Program-made: the position numbers and the translations under genes | Assembly (NCBI RefSeq): GCF_000961885.1 | Contig: NZ_JZKH01000054.1 | Coordinates: 1 to 52,440 of the forward strand | Direction of reading: 5' to 3' | Source: Streptomyces rubellomurinus | Lineage (GTDB): Bacteria > Actinomycetota > Actinomycetes > Streptomycetales > Streptomycetaceae | DNA length: 52,440 nucleotides | Notes under the pieces: generated by a model | The model's database searches: none | What the model saw: only the letters and a program-made list of their open reading frames with translations | What the model was told of the DNA's origin: nothing | Part shown: in pieces, positions 1 to 7,543 of the stretch | Position numbering within the stretch: the stretch's first letter is position 1 | Layout of the letters: each line of letters starts with the position of its first letter

Positions 1-33
1 CGATGAAGCGGGCTTCGTAGCGGGGGCGGGGGT

Positions 34-234
34 TCACGGGGTGGGCCGCTCGTTCTTGTGGACCCAGGCCTGGGCGTGGGCGTAGGAGTAGAAGCGGAGT
101 GGTTCGGGGCGCGGCGGGAGGGCCTTGACGAGGTCGCCGGTGCGGTGGTCGCGGACGACCCAGACGGAGAAGGAGACGCCGGCCGGCGGGTCGGCGGGGA
201 TGATCCCGTAGCGGCTGCGGCTGGCGGCGGTCAT
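34..234 (-). CDS. small hypothetical protein, coupled to the upstream resolvase-like gene
   Basis: A 66-residue protein I do not recognise as a named family. It is basic and aromatic, with no membrane segment or signal peptide; the C-terminal part (residues about 45-66) reads like a short YSYAHAQAWVH helix. Its ATG at 234 overlaps the TGA of the preceding gene as ATGA, so translation is probably coupled and the pair is probably one transcript. The tight coupling is the main reason to believe the gene is real. Function unknown; a small partner of the resolvase-like protein is an inference from position only. Confidence 0.55.
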   Translation of the reverse strand: MTAASRSRYGIIPADPPAGVSFSVWVVRDHRTGDLVKALPPRPEPLRFYSYAHAQAWVHKNERPTP

Positions 235-602
235 CGGGTGGCCACCTGGACGAAGCCGCCGGCCTTCTCGACCTGCCGGGAGAACTCGTCGAACTCGCCG
301 ACGATCGGGGAGATGGCGGACCTGGCGGGGACGAGGATCGCGTCGGCGTCGCGGCTCCGGACGCGGTGAAGGGCGGCCTGGAGCATGGGCCGGCGCTCGG
401 GCGCGGTGGTGTGGATGGAGTCGTCGACCACGATCAGGGAGACGTTCCAGCGGAACGCGAGCGCGTAGGACTCGCAGCTGCGCATCTCGCGCTCGGGGAA
501 GGTGGAGCCGTTCCTGGCCAGGTAGATGACCACCTGGAGGCGATCGGTGACGACCTCAACTCGGGGGGCGTGCAGGGACTCAGGGGGCGTGGGGATGTGC
601 AC
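231..602 (-). CDS. small resolvase/invertase N-terminal-like protein
   Basis: A 123-residue protein starting at GTG 602, with a good ribosome binding site (GAGAGGAG) seven bases upstream. The order of elements (VVIYLARNG, then an arginine/serine helix, a beta strand LIVVDD, a helix ALHRVRSRDADAILVPARSAIS, then EFDEFSRQVEKAGG) resembles the alpha/beta fold of serine-recombinase catalytic domains, in particular the part that names one face of the fold. The DNA-binding C-terminal domain is absent and I do not see the catalytic serine in its usual place. Proteins of this size and layout occur in actinomycetes beside XRE/DUF397 clusters. It is transcribed divergently from the XRE gene and ends in an ATGA overlap with the next small gene. 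Recombinase activity is doubtful. Confidence 0.5.
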   Translation of the reverse strand: MHIPTPPESLHAPRVEVVTDRLQVVIYLARNGSTFPEREMRSCESYALAFRWNVSLIVVDDSIHTTAPERRPMLQAALHRVRSRDADAILVPARSAISPIVGEFDEFSRQVEKAGGFVQVATR

Positions 603-672
603 GGTTCGCTCCTCTCCGTAGTAATGCGACTACCGGCGGTGCACACTCTCGACTAAGCTGGGAAGCCGTTCA

Positions 673-691
673 ACTTGTCTACGGCTCAAGT
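673..691. promoter_or_regulatory. possible operator in the divergent promoter of the XRE gene
   Basis: ACTTG and CAAGT form an inverted repeat with a nine-base spacer (673-677 and 687-691), about 20 bases before the XRE start. A second small inverted repeat, GTAGT/ACTAC, lies near 619-634. Both sit in the 107-bp gap between the resolvase-like gene and the XRE gene, where an autoregulator would bind. The sites are short, so this is tentative. Confidence 0.25.
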
Positions 692-709
692 GGAATTGGA
701 AGTGAAGCC

Positions 710-1534
710 GTGAACCGCAAGGAACTTGACCCGACGTCATCTCCCCGCGAATCCTTCGGCGCGCTGCTCCGCAGATCGCGTGAGGCGCGGGGGTGGACCC
801 AGCAGAAGCTGGCCGAGGTGATGGGGTACTCGGACAGCTACATCTCCGCCGTCGAAACCGGACGCAAATCCACCAGCCGGGACTTCGTCAGGGCGGCCGA
901 CAAGGCCTTGGGGACGGGGCAGACGCTGGAGATCATGTGGGTCGGGATGCGGAAGAAGGGGTTCCTGGAGGGCTTCCCCGAGCATGCCGCGCAGGAGGCC
1001 CGTGCGTTGGAGATCAGAATCTTTGAGCCGAACCTCGTCCCTGGGCTCTTCCAGACCAAGGCCTACGCTTCTGCGCGAGAGGCGGCGGCCGTGCAGCGCG
1101 GAAGCAGCACGCCGGACCGGGCCGAGGAGCGAATGAAGCTGCTGACCGCGCGACAGCGGCTGCTCAAGCGTCCCGAACCGCCGGTCATCCACGCGGTGAT
1201 AGACGAGAGCGGCATTCGGCGCCCTGTGGGCGGCGCTGCGACGATGCGTGCGCAGCTCGATCACCTGGCGGAGCTGGCGACCAGGCCTTACGTGATCTTC
1301 CAGGTGGCCCCGTTCAGTTTGGCGGAGAAGGCCCCATTCCGGTCCGTGGTCACCTTGTTGACGTTCGCGGACCGCTCTGTGGTCGGCTACACGGAATCTG
1401 CGGATCACGGCTACGTGGTGCGGGAAGACAGGACAGTCAGAACGTGGGAAAGGGCCTACGATCGGTTGCAGGTGGAAGCGCTGACCAGTGCCGCGACCCT
1501 CGACCTGATCCACAAGGCCCGAAAGGAACTTTGA
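710..1534 (+). CDS. XRE-family regulator with DUF5753 domain (WhiJ-like)
   Basis: A 274-residue regulator from GTG 710. Residues about 15-70 form an XRE-type helix-turn-helix (LLRRSREARGWTQQKLAEV, then YISAVETGRK). The rest, about residues 95-270, matches the DUF5753 ligand/partner domain, with the familiar IRIFEPNLVPGLFQT and later VIDESGIRR and YVIFQVAPF strings. This architecture is that of Streptomyces WhiJ and its many paralogues, which act with small acidic DUF397 proteins in developmental or antibiotic control. Three DUF397 genes follow, the first only three bases after the stop codon. Family assignment is secure; the regulated genes are unknown. Confidence 0.93.
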   Translation: MNRKELDPTSSPRESFGALLRRSREARGWTQQKLAEVMGYSDSYISAVETGRKSTSRDFVRAADKALGTGQTLEIMWVGMRKKGFLEGFPEHAAQEARALEIRIFEPNLVPGLFQTKAYASAREAAAVQRGSSTPDRAEERMKLLTARQRLLKRPEPPVIHAVIDESGIRRPVGGAATMRAQLDHLAELATRPYVIFQVAPFSLAEKAPFRSVVTLLTFADRSVVGYTESADHGYVVREDRTVRTWERAYDRLQVEALTSAATLDLIHKARKEL

Positions 1535-1537
1535 CAC

Positions 1538-1750
1538 ATGACGACCCGTCCAGATCTGTCCCGCGCTTCCTGGTTCAAGTCGTCGTACTCCGATAACGGC
1601 GGTACCTGCGTGGAGGTCTCGGCGGACTTCCCCGGTGTCGCGCCCGTCCGCGACTCGAAGGACCCGGAAGGGCCCGCTCTCGTCTTCTCGGCCGAGGCGT
1701 GGCGATCGTTCGTCGCCGCGACGGCCGCCGGGGAGTTCGGCGGTAGCTGA
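1538..1750 (+). CDS. DUF397 protein, copy 1
   Basis: A 70-residue protein with the DUF397 signature: an N-terminal W-(F/V)KSS/RxS block, then GGTCVEV, VRDSKDPEGP and a C-terminal WRSFVAAT helix. It starts three bases after the XRE stop codon, so the two are surely co-transcribed. DUF397 proteins are small acidic partners of XRE/DUF5753 regulators in streptomycetes. This copy differs most from the other two, with SSYSDNGG instead of SRHSxNGG, and is the probable cognate partner because of its position. Confidence 0.92.
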   Translation: MTTRPDLSRASWFKSSYSDNGGTCVEVSADFPGVAPVRDSKDPEGPALVFSAEAWRSFVAATAAGEFGGS

Positions 1751-1796
1751 CCCCAGGTACCCGCCGCTATTCGCGCAAGAAGGAAGGAACTCAACG

Positions 1797-2003
1797 ATGG
1801 TCCTTGATCTGGCTGGCGCTCGGTGGGTGAAGAGTCGCCACAGCAGTAATGGCGGCACTTGCGTCGAGGTGGCGCCGGGCTTCCCCGGTGTGATGCCTGT
1901 TCGTGATTCGAAGGATCCCGAGGGGCCGGTGCTGGTGTTCCGAGCTGAGGCCTGGCGGTCTTTCGTCGCCGCGACCGCTGCCGGTGACTTCGGCAGCTTC
2001 TGA
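1797..2003 (+). CDS. DUF397 protein, copy 2
   Basis: A 68-residue DUF397 protein. I place the start at ATG 1797 because an AGGAAGGAAC ribosome binding site precedes it and because the homology to copies 1 and 3 begins there; a longer reading frame from 1635 would run into copy 1. It carries the same WVKSRHS, GGTCVEV, VRDSKDPEGPVLVF and WRSFVAATAAGDF blocks as its neighbours. It follows copy 1 by 46 bases and is probably on the same transcript. Confidence 0.9.
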   Translation: MVLDLAGARWVKSRHSSNGGTCVEVAPGFPGVMPVRDSKDPEGPVLVFRAEAWRSFVAATAAGDFGSF

Positions 2004-2029
2004 CCTCGGGGGTTACCGGAAGGAGCTCC

Positions 2030-2239
2030 ATGATGACCGTTGACCTGGTCGGTGCGCGGTGGGTGAAGAGCCGCCATAGTGGTAACGGCGGCACTTGCGT
2101 CGAGGTGGCACCGGACTTCACCGGCGTGATGCCCGTCCGCGACTCGAAGGACCCTGAGGGGCCGGTCCTCGTCTTCCCTGCCGCGGCTTGGCGATCCTTC
2201 GTCGCCGCAGCTGCCGCCGGGGAGTTCGGCGACCTCTGA
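2030..2239 (+). CDS. DUF397 protein, copy 3
   Basis: A 69-residue DUF397 protein starting at ATG 2030 behind a GGAAGGAGCT site. It is nearly identical in layout to copy 2 (ARWVKSRHS, GGTCVEVAP, MPVRDSKDPEGPVLVF), which points to recent tandem duplication. It is the last gene of the XRE/DUF397 operon and is followed directly by a strong hairpin terminator. Confidence 0.9.
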   Translation: MMTVDLVGARWVKSRHSGNGGTCVEVAPDFTGVMPVRDSKDPEGPVLVFPAAAWRSFVAAAAAGEFGDL

Positions 2240-2250
2240 CCTTCCGCATG

Positions 2251-2287
2251 TCGGCGGCCGGATAGCTTCCTGCTATCCGGCCGCCGA
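2251..2287. terminator. perfect 16-bp hairpin, bidirectional terminator
   Basis: TCGGCGGCCGGATAGC (2251-2266) and its exact reverse complement (2272-2287) are separated by the loop TTCCT. It lies between the last DUF397 gene (+) and a convergent small membrane-protein gene (-). A short T run (2291-2294) follows on the plus strand, so it can serve both directions. Confidence 0.85.
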
Positions 2288-2293
2288 TCGTTT

Positions 2294-2458
2294 TCACCTC
2301 TTGCCGAACCTCAGGTAGAACGCCGTGAACACCAACACGATGCCGACGTTCACCAGCAGCCGTTCCCAGAGCCTGTCCCTGAAGAACAGCACGTCCACGC
2401 CGACGATCACCGCCACCAGCGCGACCACGTAGACCGCGACCACCGCCTGTCTTCCCAT
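2294..2458 (-). CDS. 54-residue membrane protein
   Basis: A short gene read from ATG 2458 to TGA 2294. The product has two hydrophobic stretches, AVVAVYVVALVAVIVGVDVL (about residues 5-24) and LVNVGIVLVFTAFYLRF (about 35-51), separated by a charged FFRDRLWERL turn, so a two-pass membrane protein is likely. A strong AAGGAGGG ribosome binding site sits immediately before the ATG; spacing to this ATG is tight, so a GTG a few codons inside is a possible alternative start. From memory, similar mini-proteins occur in many streptomycetes. Function unknown. Confidence 0.7.
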   Translation of the reverse strand: MGRQAVVAVYVVALVAVIVGVDVLFFRDRLWERLLVNVGIVLVFTAFYLRFGKR

Positions 2459-2514
2459 CCCTCCTTTCTACTCCGCCCTTGGGCCATTGACAGCTGGCCT
2501 CGCTCGGATCAATG

Positions 2515-2530
2515 CTAAGCAAGCGCTTAG
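2515..2530. promoter_or_regulatory. TetR-type operator upstream of the phosphotransferase/ACAD operon
   Basis: CTAAGCAAGCGCTTAG contains the inverted repeat CTAAGC-N4-GCTTAG. The same 16-mer with one change is present in reverse orientation at 17112-17127 beside a TetR gene. It lies 25 bases before the phosphotransferase start, where a repressor would block transcription. Regulation by the TetR protein encoded at 17213-17845 is inferred from the shared site. Confidence 0.75.
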
Positions 2531-2554
2531 TCACGTACCCAGAGGAGCCGCTCG

Positions 2555-3577
2555 ATGATCGAGAACCATCCGCCCGGCCTGGACCTCCCGAAACTCCGCG
2601 CTCACCTGGACCGGGAGCTGCCCGGGGGCGTCGACGGCGAGCTGCGGGCGGAGCTCATCGAGGGCGGCCGCTCGAACCTCACGTACGTCCTCACGGACGG
2701 CCTCTCGCGCTGGGTCCTGCGCCGACCGCCCCTCGGGCACGTCCTCGCCACCGCCCACGACATGGTCCGCGAGTACCGCGTGATGACCGCGCTGCGCGAC
2801 ACCCCCGTCCCTGTCCCGGAAACACTGCTGCTCGACCAGGAAACGGACACCCTCGGCGCGCCCTGGTACCTCATGGAGTTCGTCGCCGGGACCGCCCACC
2901 GCGACGTCGCCCCGCTCGCCGCCCTGGGCGCCGAGCGCGTCCACGCCCTCGGCGGCCGGCTCGTCGAAACCCTCGCCGCCCTCCACCGGATCGACCCCGC
3001 CGCCATCGGCCTCGCCGACTTCGGCCACCCGGACGGCTACCTGGAACGCCAGCTGCGCCGCTGGTCCAAGCAGCTCGCCGCCTCCCGCAGCCGCGACCTC
3101 CCCGACGTCGACCGCCTGCACGCCCTCCTCGCCGAGCGTCTCCCCGTCTCACCCGCCCCCGCGCTCGTCCACGGCGACTACCGTCTCGACAACGTCCTCG
3201 TCGACGACCGCGACGCCCTCGCCGCCGTCCTCGACTGGGAGATGTCCACCCTCGGCGACCCGCTCACCGACATCGGCCTCCTGGTGATGTACACCGAGCT
3301 CGCCGGCGTCGGCGGCGGCATCATCCCCTCCGCCGCCACCGCCCCCGGCTTCCCCAAGCCGGACGAACTCGTCGCCCAGTACGCCGAATTGACCGGCCGC
3401 GACGCCAAGGACCTCGACTGGTACGTGGCCTTCGCGTCCTTCAAGCTCGCCGTCGTCGCCGAGGGCATCCACTTCCGCTTCCAGCAGGGCCGCACCCTCG
3501 GCGCGGGCTTCGACCGCGCCGGCGAGATGGCCCCGATCCTCGCCCGGCACGGCCTGCGCACCCTCAAGGAGAACTGA
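2555..3577 (+). CDS. phosphotransferase family protein (ACAD10/11-type kinase-like)
   Basis: A 340-residue aminoglycoside-phosphotransferase-fold enzyme of the branch that accompanies acyl-CoA dehydrogenases (the kinase domain of eukaryotic ACAD10/11). The glycine-rich region is EGGRSNLTYVL (about 36-46), the catalytic loop is HGDYRLDNVL (H206, D208, N213), and the metal-binding aspartate is in LDWEMSTLGDPL. The start at ATG 2555 has a GAGGAG site. Three bases separate it from the acyl-CoA dehydrogenase gene, so the products likely act on one substrate, plausibly phosphorylation of a hydroxyacyl-CoA in fatty- or aromatic-acid breakdown. The exact substrate cannot be read from sequence. Confidence 0.88.
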   Translation: MIENHPPGLDLPKLRAHLDRELPGGVDGELRAELIEGGRSNLTYVLTDGLSRWVLRRPPLGHVLATAHDMVREYRVMTALRDTPVPVPETLLLDQETDTLGAPWYLMEFVAGTAHRDVAPLAALGAERVHALGGRLVETLAALHRIDPAAIGLADFGHPDGYLERQLRRWSKQLAASRSRDLPDVDRLHALLAERLPVSPAPALVHGDYRLDNVLVDDRDALAAVLDWEMSTLGDPLTDIGLLVMYTELAGVGGGIIPSAATAPGFPKPDELVAQYAELTGRDAKDLDWYVAFASFKLAVVAEGIHFRFQQGRTLGAGFDRAGEMAPILARHGLRTLKEN

Positions 3578-3580
3578 CCG

Positions 3581-4792
<1,212 letters not shown>

Positions 4793-4796
4793 GGCA

Positions 4797-4842
4797 GCGG
4801 GCGGGTGCCCCCGGCCGGTGATCCGCCGCCGGGGGCGCCCGC
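4797..4842 (+). terminator. hairpin terminator after the acyl-CoA dehydrogenase gene
   Basis: The 3' arm GCCGGGGGCGCCCGC (4828-4842) pairs with GCGGGC (4797-4802) and GCCCCCGGC (4807-4815), leaving a four-base bulge. It lies directly after the stop codon. No T run follows, as is common in streptomycetes. Confidence 0.7.
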
Positions 4843-4958
4843 TCTCCGAGTGACCGGGCCGCGTGGCAACCCGGTTGTTCCGACCGGACGGGCGAAGGGT
4901 GTGTGGCACCCGCTCCCAGCGGAGTCCGCGACGAACCACAGAATCGGGGTCACCACCC

Positions 4959-5855
4959 ATGGCCAATCAGCGTCCCGCCGTCGTCAGCAACCAGGACGGC
5001 CGCCTCCAGGTGTTCGTCAACACGGACGGGACCGTGTCGACCGACGCGCAGACCGCCCCGAGCAACGGCTGGTCCGGCTGGCAGAACATCGGCGGGAACA
5101 TCAACCGCGACCCGCTGGTCAGCGATCCGGCGGCCGTCCTGAAGCCGGACGGCAACCTGTACGTCTTCGCCATCGGCAGCAAGGCCGACCTGCGGACGAC
5201 CAACACGACCTCGCCCGGCGGCGGCTGGTCCGGCTGGCAGTCCCTCGGCGGCGGCCCGTCTGGAGGCCTGTACGTCCACGCCAACCCCTGCGCGGTGGCA
5301 CGCCCGGACGGGGGCGTGCAGGTCTTCGCGCAGGGGGTCGACGGCAGTGTGGACACCATCTGGGTGACGGCCGAAGGGGAGTGGACCGGTTGGCAGTCCC
5401 TCGGCAGTCCGCTGGCCGGCAGCCCGGCGGCCGCCCGGAACCAGGACGGCCTGCTGCAGGCCTTCGTCCTCGGCGCGAACTCCGCCGACATGCAGACCTG
5501 CTACCAGTTCCCGCCGAGCTCGCCCCACGCGGTCGGCGGCTGGACCCCGCTGCACTCGCTCGGCGGTGACTTCCCGATCGGCTGCGCGGGGGCCGCGGTC
5601 AACCAGGACGGCCGCCTGGAGGCGTTCTCGATCGGCCGCAGCAACGACCTCCAGCACGCCTGGCAGACCGCGCCCAACGACCCCGACAGCTGGACCGGCT
5701 TCGCCAGCCTGGGCGGCGGACTGGTCGGCGATCCGGGGATCGGCCGGAACGCGGACGGCCGGCTCGAAGCCTTCGGCCTCGTCCTCCACTCCGCCATCCA
5801 CCACATCTGGCAGGTCTCGCCGGGCAGCTCCTGGTCCTCCTGGTCCACCCTCTAG
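4959..5855 (+). CDS. beta-propeller lectin-like protein (DUF346/PLL-type repeats)
   Basis: A 298-residue protein made almost wholly of about 45-50-residue repeats, each with a ...NQDGRLQVF... strand and a W(S/T)GWQ(S/N)LGG turn; I count six (WSGWQNIGG, WSGWQSLGG, WTGWQSLGS, GGWTPLHSLGG, WTGFASLGG, WSSWSTL). This pattern is that of DUF346 repeats and of PLL-type fucose-binding beta-propeller lectins. I chose ATG 4959 because the repeats begin at once after it. No signal peptide is visible. It may bind glycans, but how it would leave the cell is not evident. It stands alone between two hairpins. Confidence 0.75.
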   Translation: MANQRPAVVSNQDGRLQVFVNTDGTVSTDAQTAPSNGWSGWQNIGGNINRDPLVSDPAAVLKPDGNLYVFAIGSKADLRTTNTTSPGGGWSGWQSLGGGPSGGLYVHANPCAVARPDGGVQVFAQGVDGSVDTIWVTAEGEWTGWQSLGSPLAGSPAAARNQDGLLQAFVLGANSADMQTCYQFPPSSPHAVGGWTPLHSLGGDFPIGCAGAAVNQDGRLEAFSIGRSNDLQHAWQTAPNDPDSWTGFASLGGGLVGDPGIGRNADGRLEAFGLVLHSAIHHIWQVSPGSSWSSWSTL

Positions 5856-5885
5856 ACGACCGGGAGATCCGCGGCCCGGCCGGGT

Positions 5886-5929
5886 GTCATACCGGGGTAT
5901 GCCCGGGGGAGTTGGCTCCCCGGTATGAC
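5886..5929. promoter_or_regulatory. inverted repeat with three GGTATG half-sites before the lipase-like gene
   Basis: GTCATACCGGGG (5886-5897) and its exact complement CCCCGGTATGAC (5918-5929) flank a 20-base loop. Inside the left arm, CATACC-GG-GGTATG (5888-5901) is a second palindrome, so there are three copies of a GGTATG half-site. It may be the terminator of the lectin-like gene or an operator for the hydrolase 68 bases downstream; the nested half-sites favour protein binding. Confidence 0.45.
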
Positions 5930-5996
5930 GGCCACCACCCCGCCCCGCGCGTAGTGTCCGTCGTGCCGGATCAAGGACGACGAGGGGACGACGGCG

Positions 5997-7304
5997 ATGA
6001 GCAGGCGGGGACGGACGGTGGCGGCGGTGGTGCTGGCGGCGGCGACGGCGATGGTGACGCTGGGGACGGCGCCCGGCGCGACGGCGGCGCCGGTGGTCGT
6101 GGCAGCCGCGGCGGACGGCGTGACGGCGGACGGCGTGAGCGCCCGGGCGACGGCCGCGCTGCCGCGCCCCACCGGGCCGTACCCGGTCGGCACCACCGCC
6201 GTGCACCTGACCGACCGGAACCGGGTCGACCCGTGGAAGCCCGACCGGCAGCGCGAGCTGATGATCAGCATCTGGTACCCGGCCGCCCGCCCCGTCACCG
6301 GCGCCGACCGCGCCGCCTACATGGTGCCCGCCGCCGCCGAGCACTTCGACGGCGACGGGAACGCCGGTGTGATGAACTACGGCTTCGCGCCCGGCCGCAC
6401 CGACTGGGCCGCCGTCCGCACCCACGCCCGCGTCGACGCCTCCGCGTCGCCCGGCGGCCGGCGCCCGGTCGTGCTGTACTCGCCCGGCCTCGGCGACCCG
6501 CGCACCTGGGGCACCGCGCTGGTCGAGGACCTGGCCTCCCGCGGGTACGTCGTCGTCACCGTCGACCACACCTGGGAGGCCTCCGAAGTCGCCTTCCCGA
6601 ACGGCGAGTTGGCCGCCTCGGTGCTCCCCGGCATGCTCGGGCCGGACCTGGACGTGGGCGCGCTGCTGCGCAAGTCGATGGCCACCCGGGTCGACGACAC
6701 CAGGTTCGTGCTCGACGAGCTGGAGCACCTCAAGCACTCCCGCGGCCTGCCGACCGGCCTCGGCGCCGCCCTCGACCTCGACCGGATCGGCATGGTCGGC
6801 CACTCCGCCGGCGGCTTCACCGCCCTGCAGGCCATGCACGACGACCGGCGGATCGCCGCCGCCGTGGACCTGGACGGGCAGCTGCACTTCCCCGGCCGGG
6901 ACGGACGCACCGGCACGTACCTGTCCGGCGTGGCCCAGGACGGCCTGGACCGCCCGTTCCTGCTGATGGGCACCCGCAGCGACGACTCCGGCAGCTACCA
7001 CGCGCAGCCCGGCTGGGACGCCCTGTGGCAGCACAGCACCGGCTGGCGCGCCGACGTCACCCTCGACGGCTCCCGGCACGGCTCGTACACCGACGCCGAA
7101 TCCCTGCTCCCGCAGCTCGCCCGCCAGGGCGCGATCACCCCTGACCAGCTGCGCGCCGACACCGGGGACGTCGACCCCGGGCGGGCGGTGCTCGCCACCC
7201 GCACGTACGTCGCCAGCTTCCTCGACCGCTGGCTGCGCGGGCACGACGACCACCTGCTGGACGGGCCCTCGGCGCGGTTCCCCGAGGTGGTGTACGAGCG
7301 CTGA
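5997..7304 (+). CDS. secreted alpha/beta-hydrolase (PAF-acetylhydrolase/lipase-like)
   Basis: A 435-residue secreted hydrolase. Residues 1-31 form a signal peptide (RRGR, hydrophobic core, ATAAP cleavage region). The mature part holds RPVVLYSPGLGDPRTWG (oxyanion region), the nucleophile elbow GHSAGG, the strand AAVDLDGQL (acid Asp nearby) and SRHGSYTD (catalytic His), in the order of platelet-activating-factor acetylhydrolase-like lipases. ATG 5997 has a GAGGGGA site. It is paralogous to the protein encoded at 48367-49551, sharing GPY..G...HLTD.NR.DPW and the C-terminal LLDGPS....PEVV end. Substrate unknown; an extracellular ester or phospholipid is likely. Confidence 0.85.
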   Translation: MSRRGRTVAAVVLAAATAMVTLGTAPGATAAPVVVAAAADGVTADGVSARATAALPRPTGPYPVGTTAVHLTDRNRVDPWKPDRQRELMISIWYPAARPVTGADRAAYMVPAAAEHFDGDGNAGVMNYGFAPGRTDWAAVRTHARVDASASPGGRRPVVLYSPGLGDPRTWGTALVEDLASRGYVVVTVDHTWEASEVAFPNGELAASVLPGMLGPDLDVGALLRKSMATRVDDTRFVLDELEHLKHSRGLPTGLGAALDLDRIGMVGHSAGGFTALQAMHDDRRIAAAVDLDGQLHFPGRDGRTGTYLSGVAQDGLDRPFLLMGTRSDDSGSYHAQPGWDALWQHSTGWRADVTLDGSRHGSYTDAESLLPQLARQGAITPDQLRADTGDVDPGRAVLATRTYVASFLDRWLRGHDDHLLDGPSARFPEVVYER

Positions 7305-7380
7305 GCGGGGGCGGGGCCCGCCGCCTGCGGCAATGGATTTCCCCTGCGTCGCCCTGATGGCGTACAGTCGGGTTCACCGA

Positions 7381-7454
7381 CGCGGGGTGGAGCAGCTCGG
7401 TAGCTCGCTGGGCTCATAACCCAGAGGTCGCAGGTTCAAATCCTGTCCCCGCTA
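7381..7454 (+). tRNA. initiator tRNA-Met (CAT)
   Basis: A full cloverleaf: acceptor arms CGCGGGG / CCCCGCT, D arm GAGC...GCTC, anticodon stem CTGGG/CCCAG around loop CTCATAA (anticodon CAT at 7415-7417), T arm GCAGG-TTCAAAT-CCTGT, discriminator A. Two initiator marks are present: the first acceptor pair is a mismatch (C1 against T72), and the anticodon stem ends in three G:C pairs. CCA is not encoded. A TACAGT -10 element lies at 7363-7368, and a strong terminator follows 7 bases downstream. Confidence 0.97.
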
Positions 7455-7461
7455 CTACGAA

Positions 7462-7501
7462 GGCCGGGCCGACGCACACTGTGCGTCGGCCCGGCCTTTT
7501 T
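7462..7501 (+). terminator. intrinsic terminator of tRNA-fMet
   Basis: GGCCGGGCCGACGCACA and its exact complement form a nearly uninterrupted 35-base palindrome (7462-7496), followed at once by five T residues (7497-7501). This is the most canonical intrinsic terminator in the window. Confidence 0.95.
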
Positions 7502-7543
7502 GCTCGGCCTTTTGCTCGGCCTTTGGTCGGCCCGAGCGCCGGG

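Noticed and set aside
7381..7501. An integrative-element attachment site at the tRNA-fMet gene
   Set aside because: No integrase gene is near, and I see no duplicated tRNA 3' end in the window.
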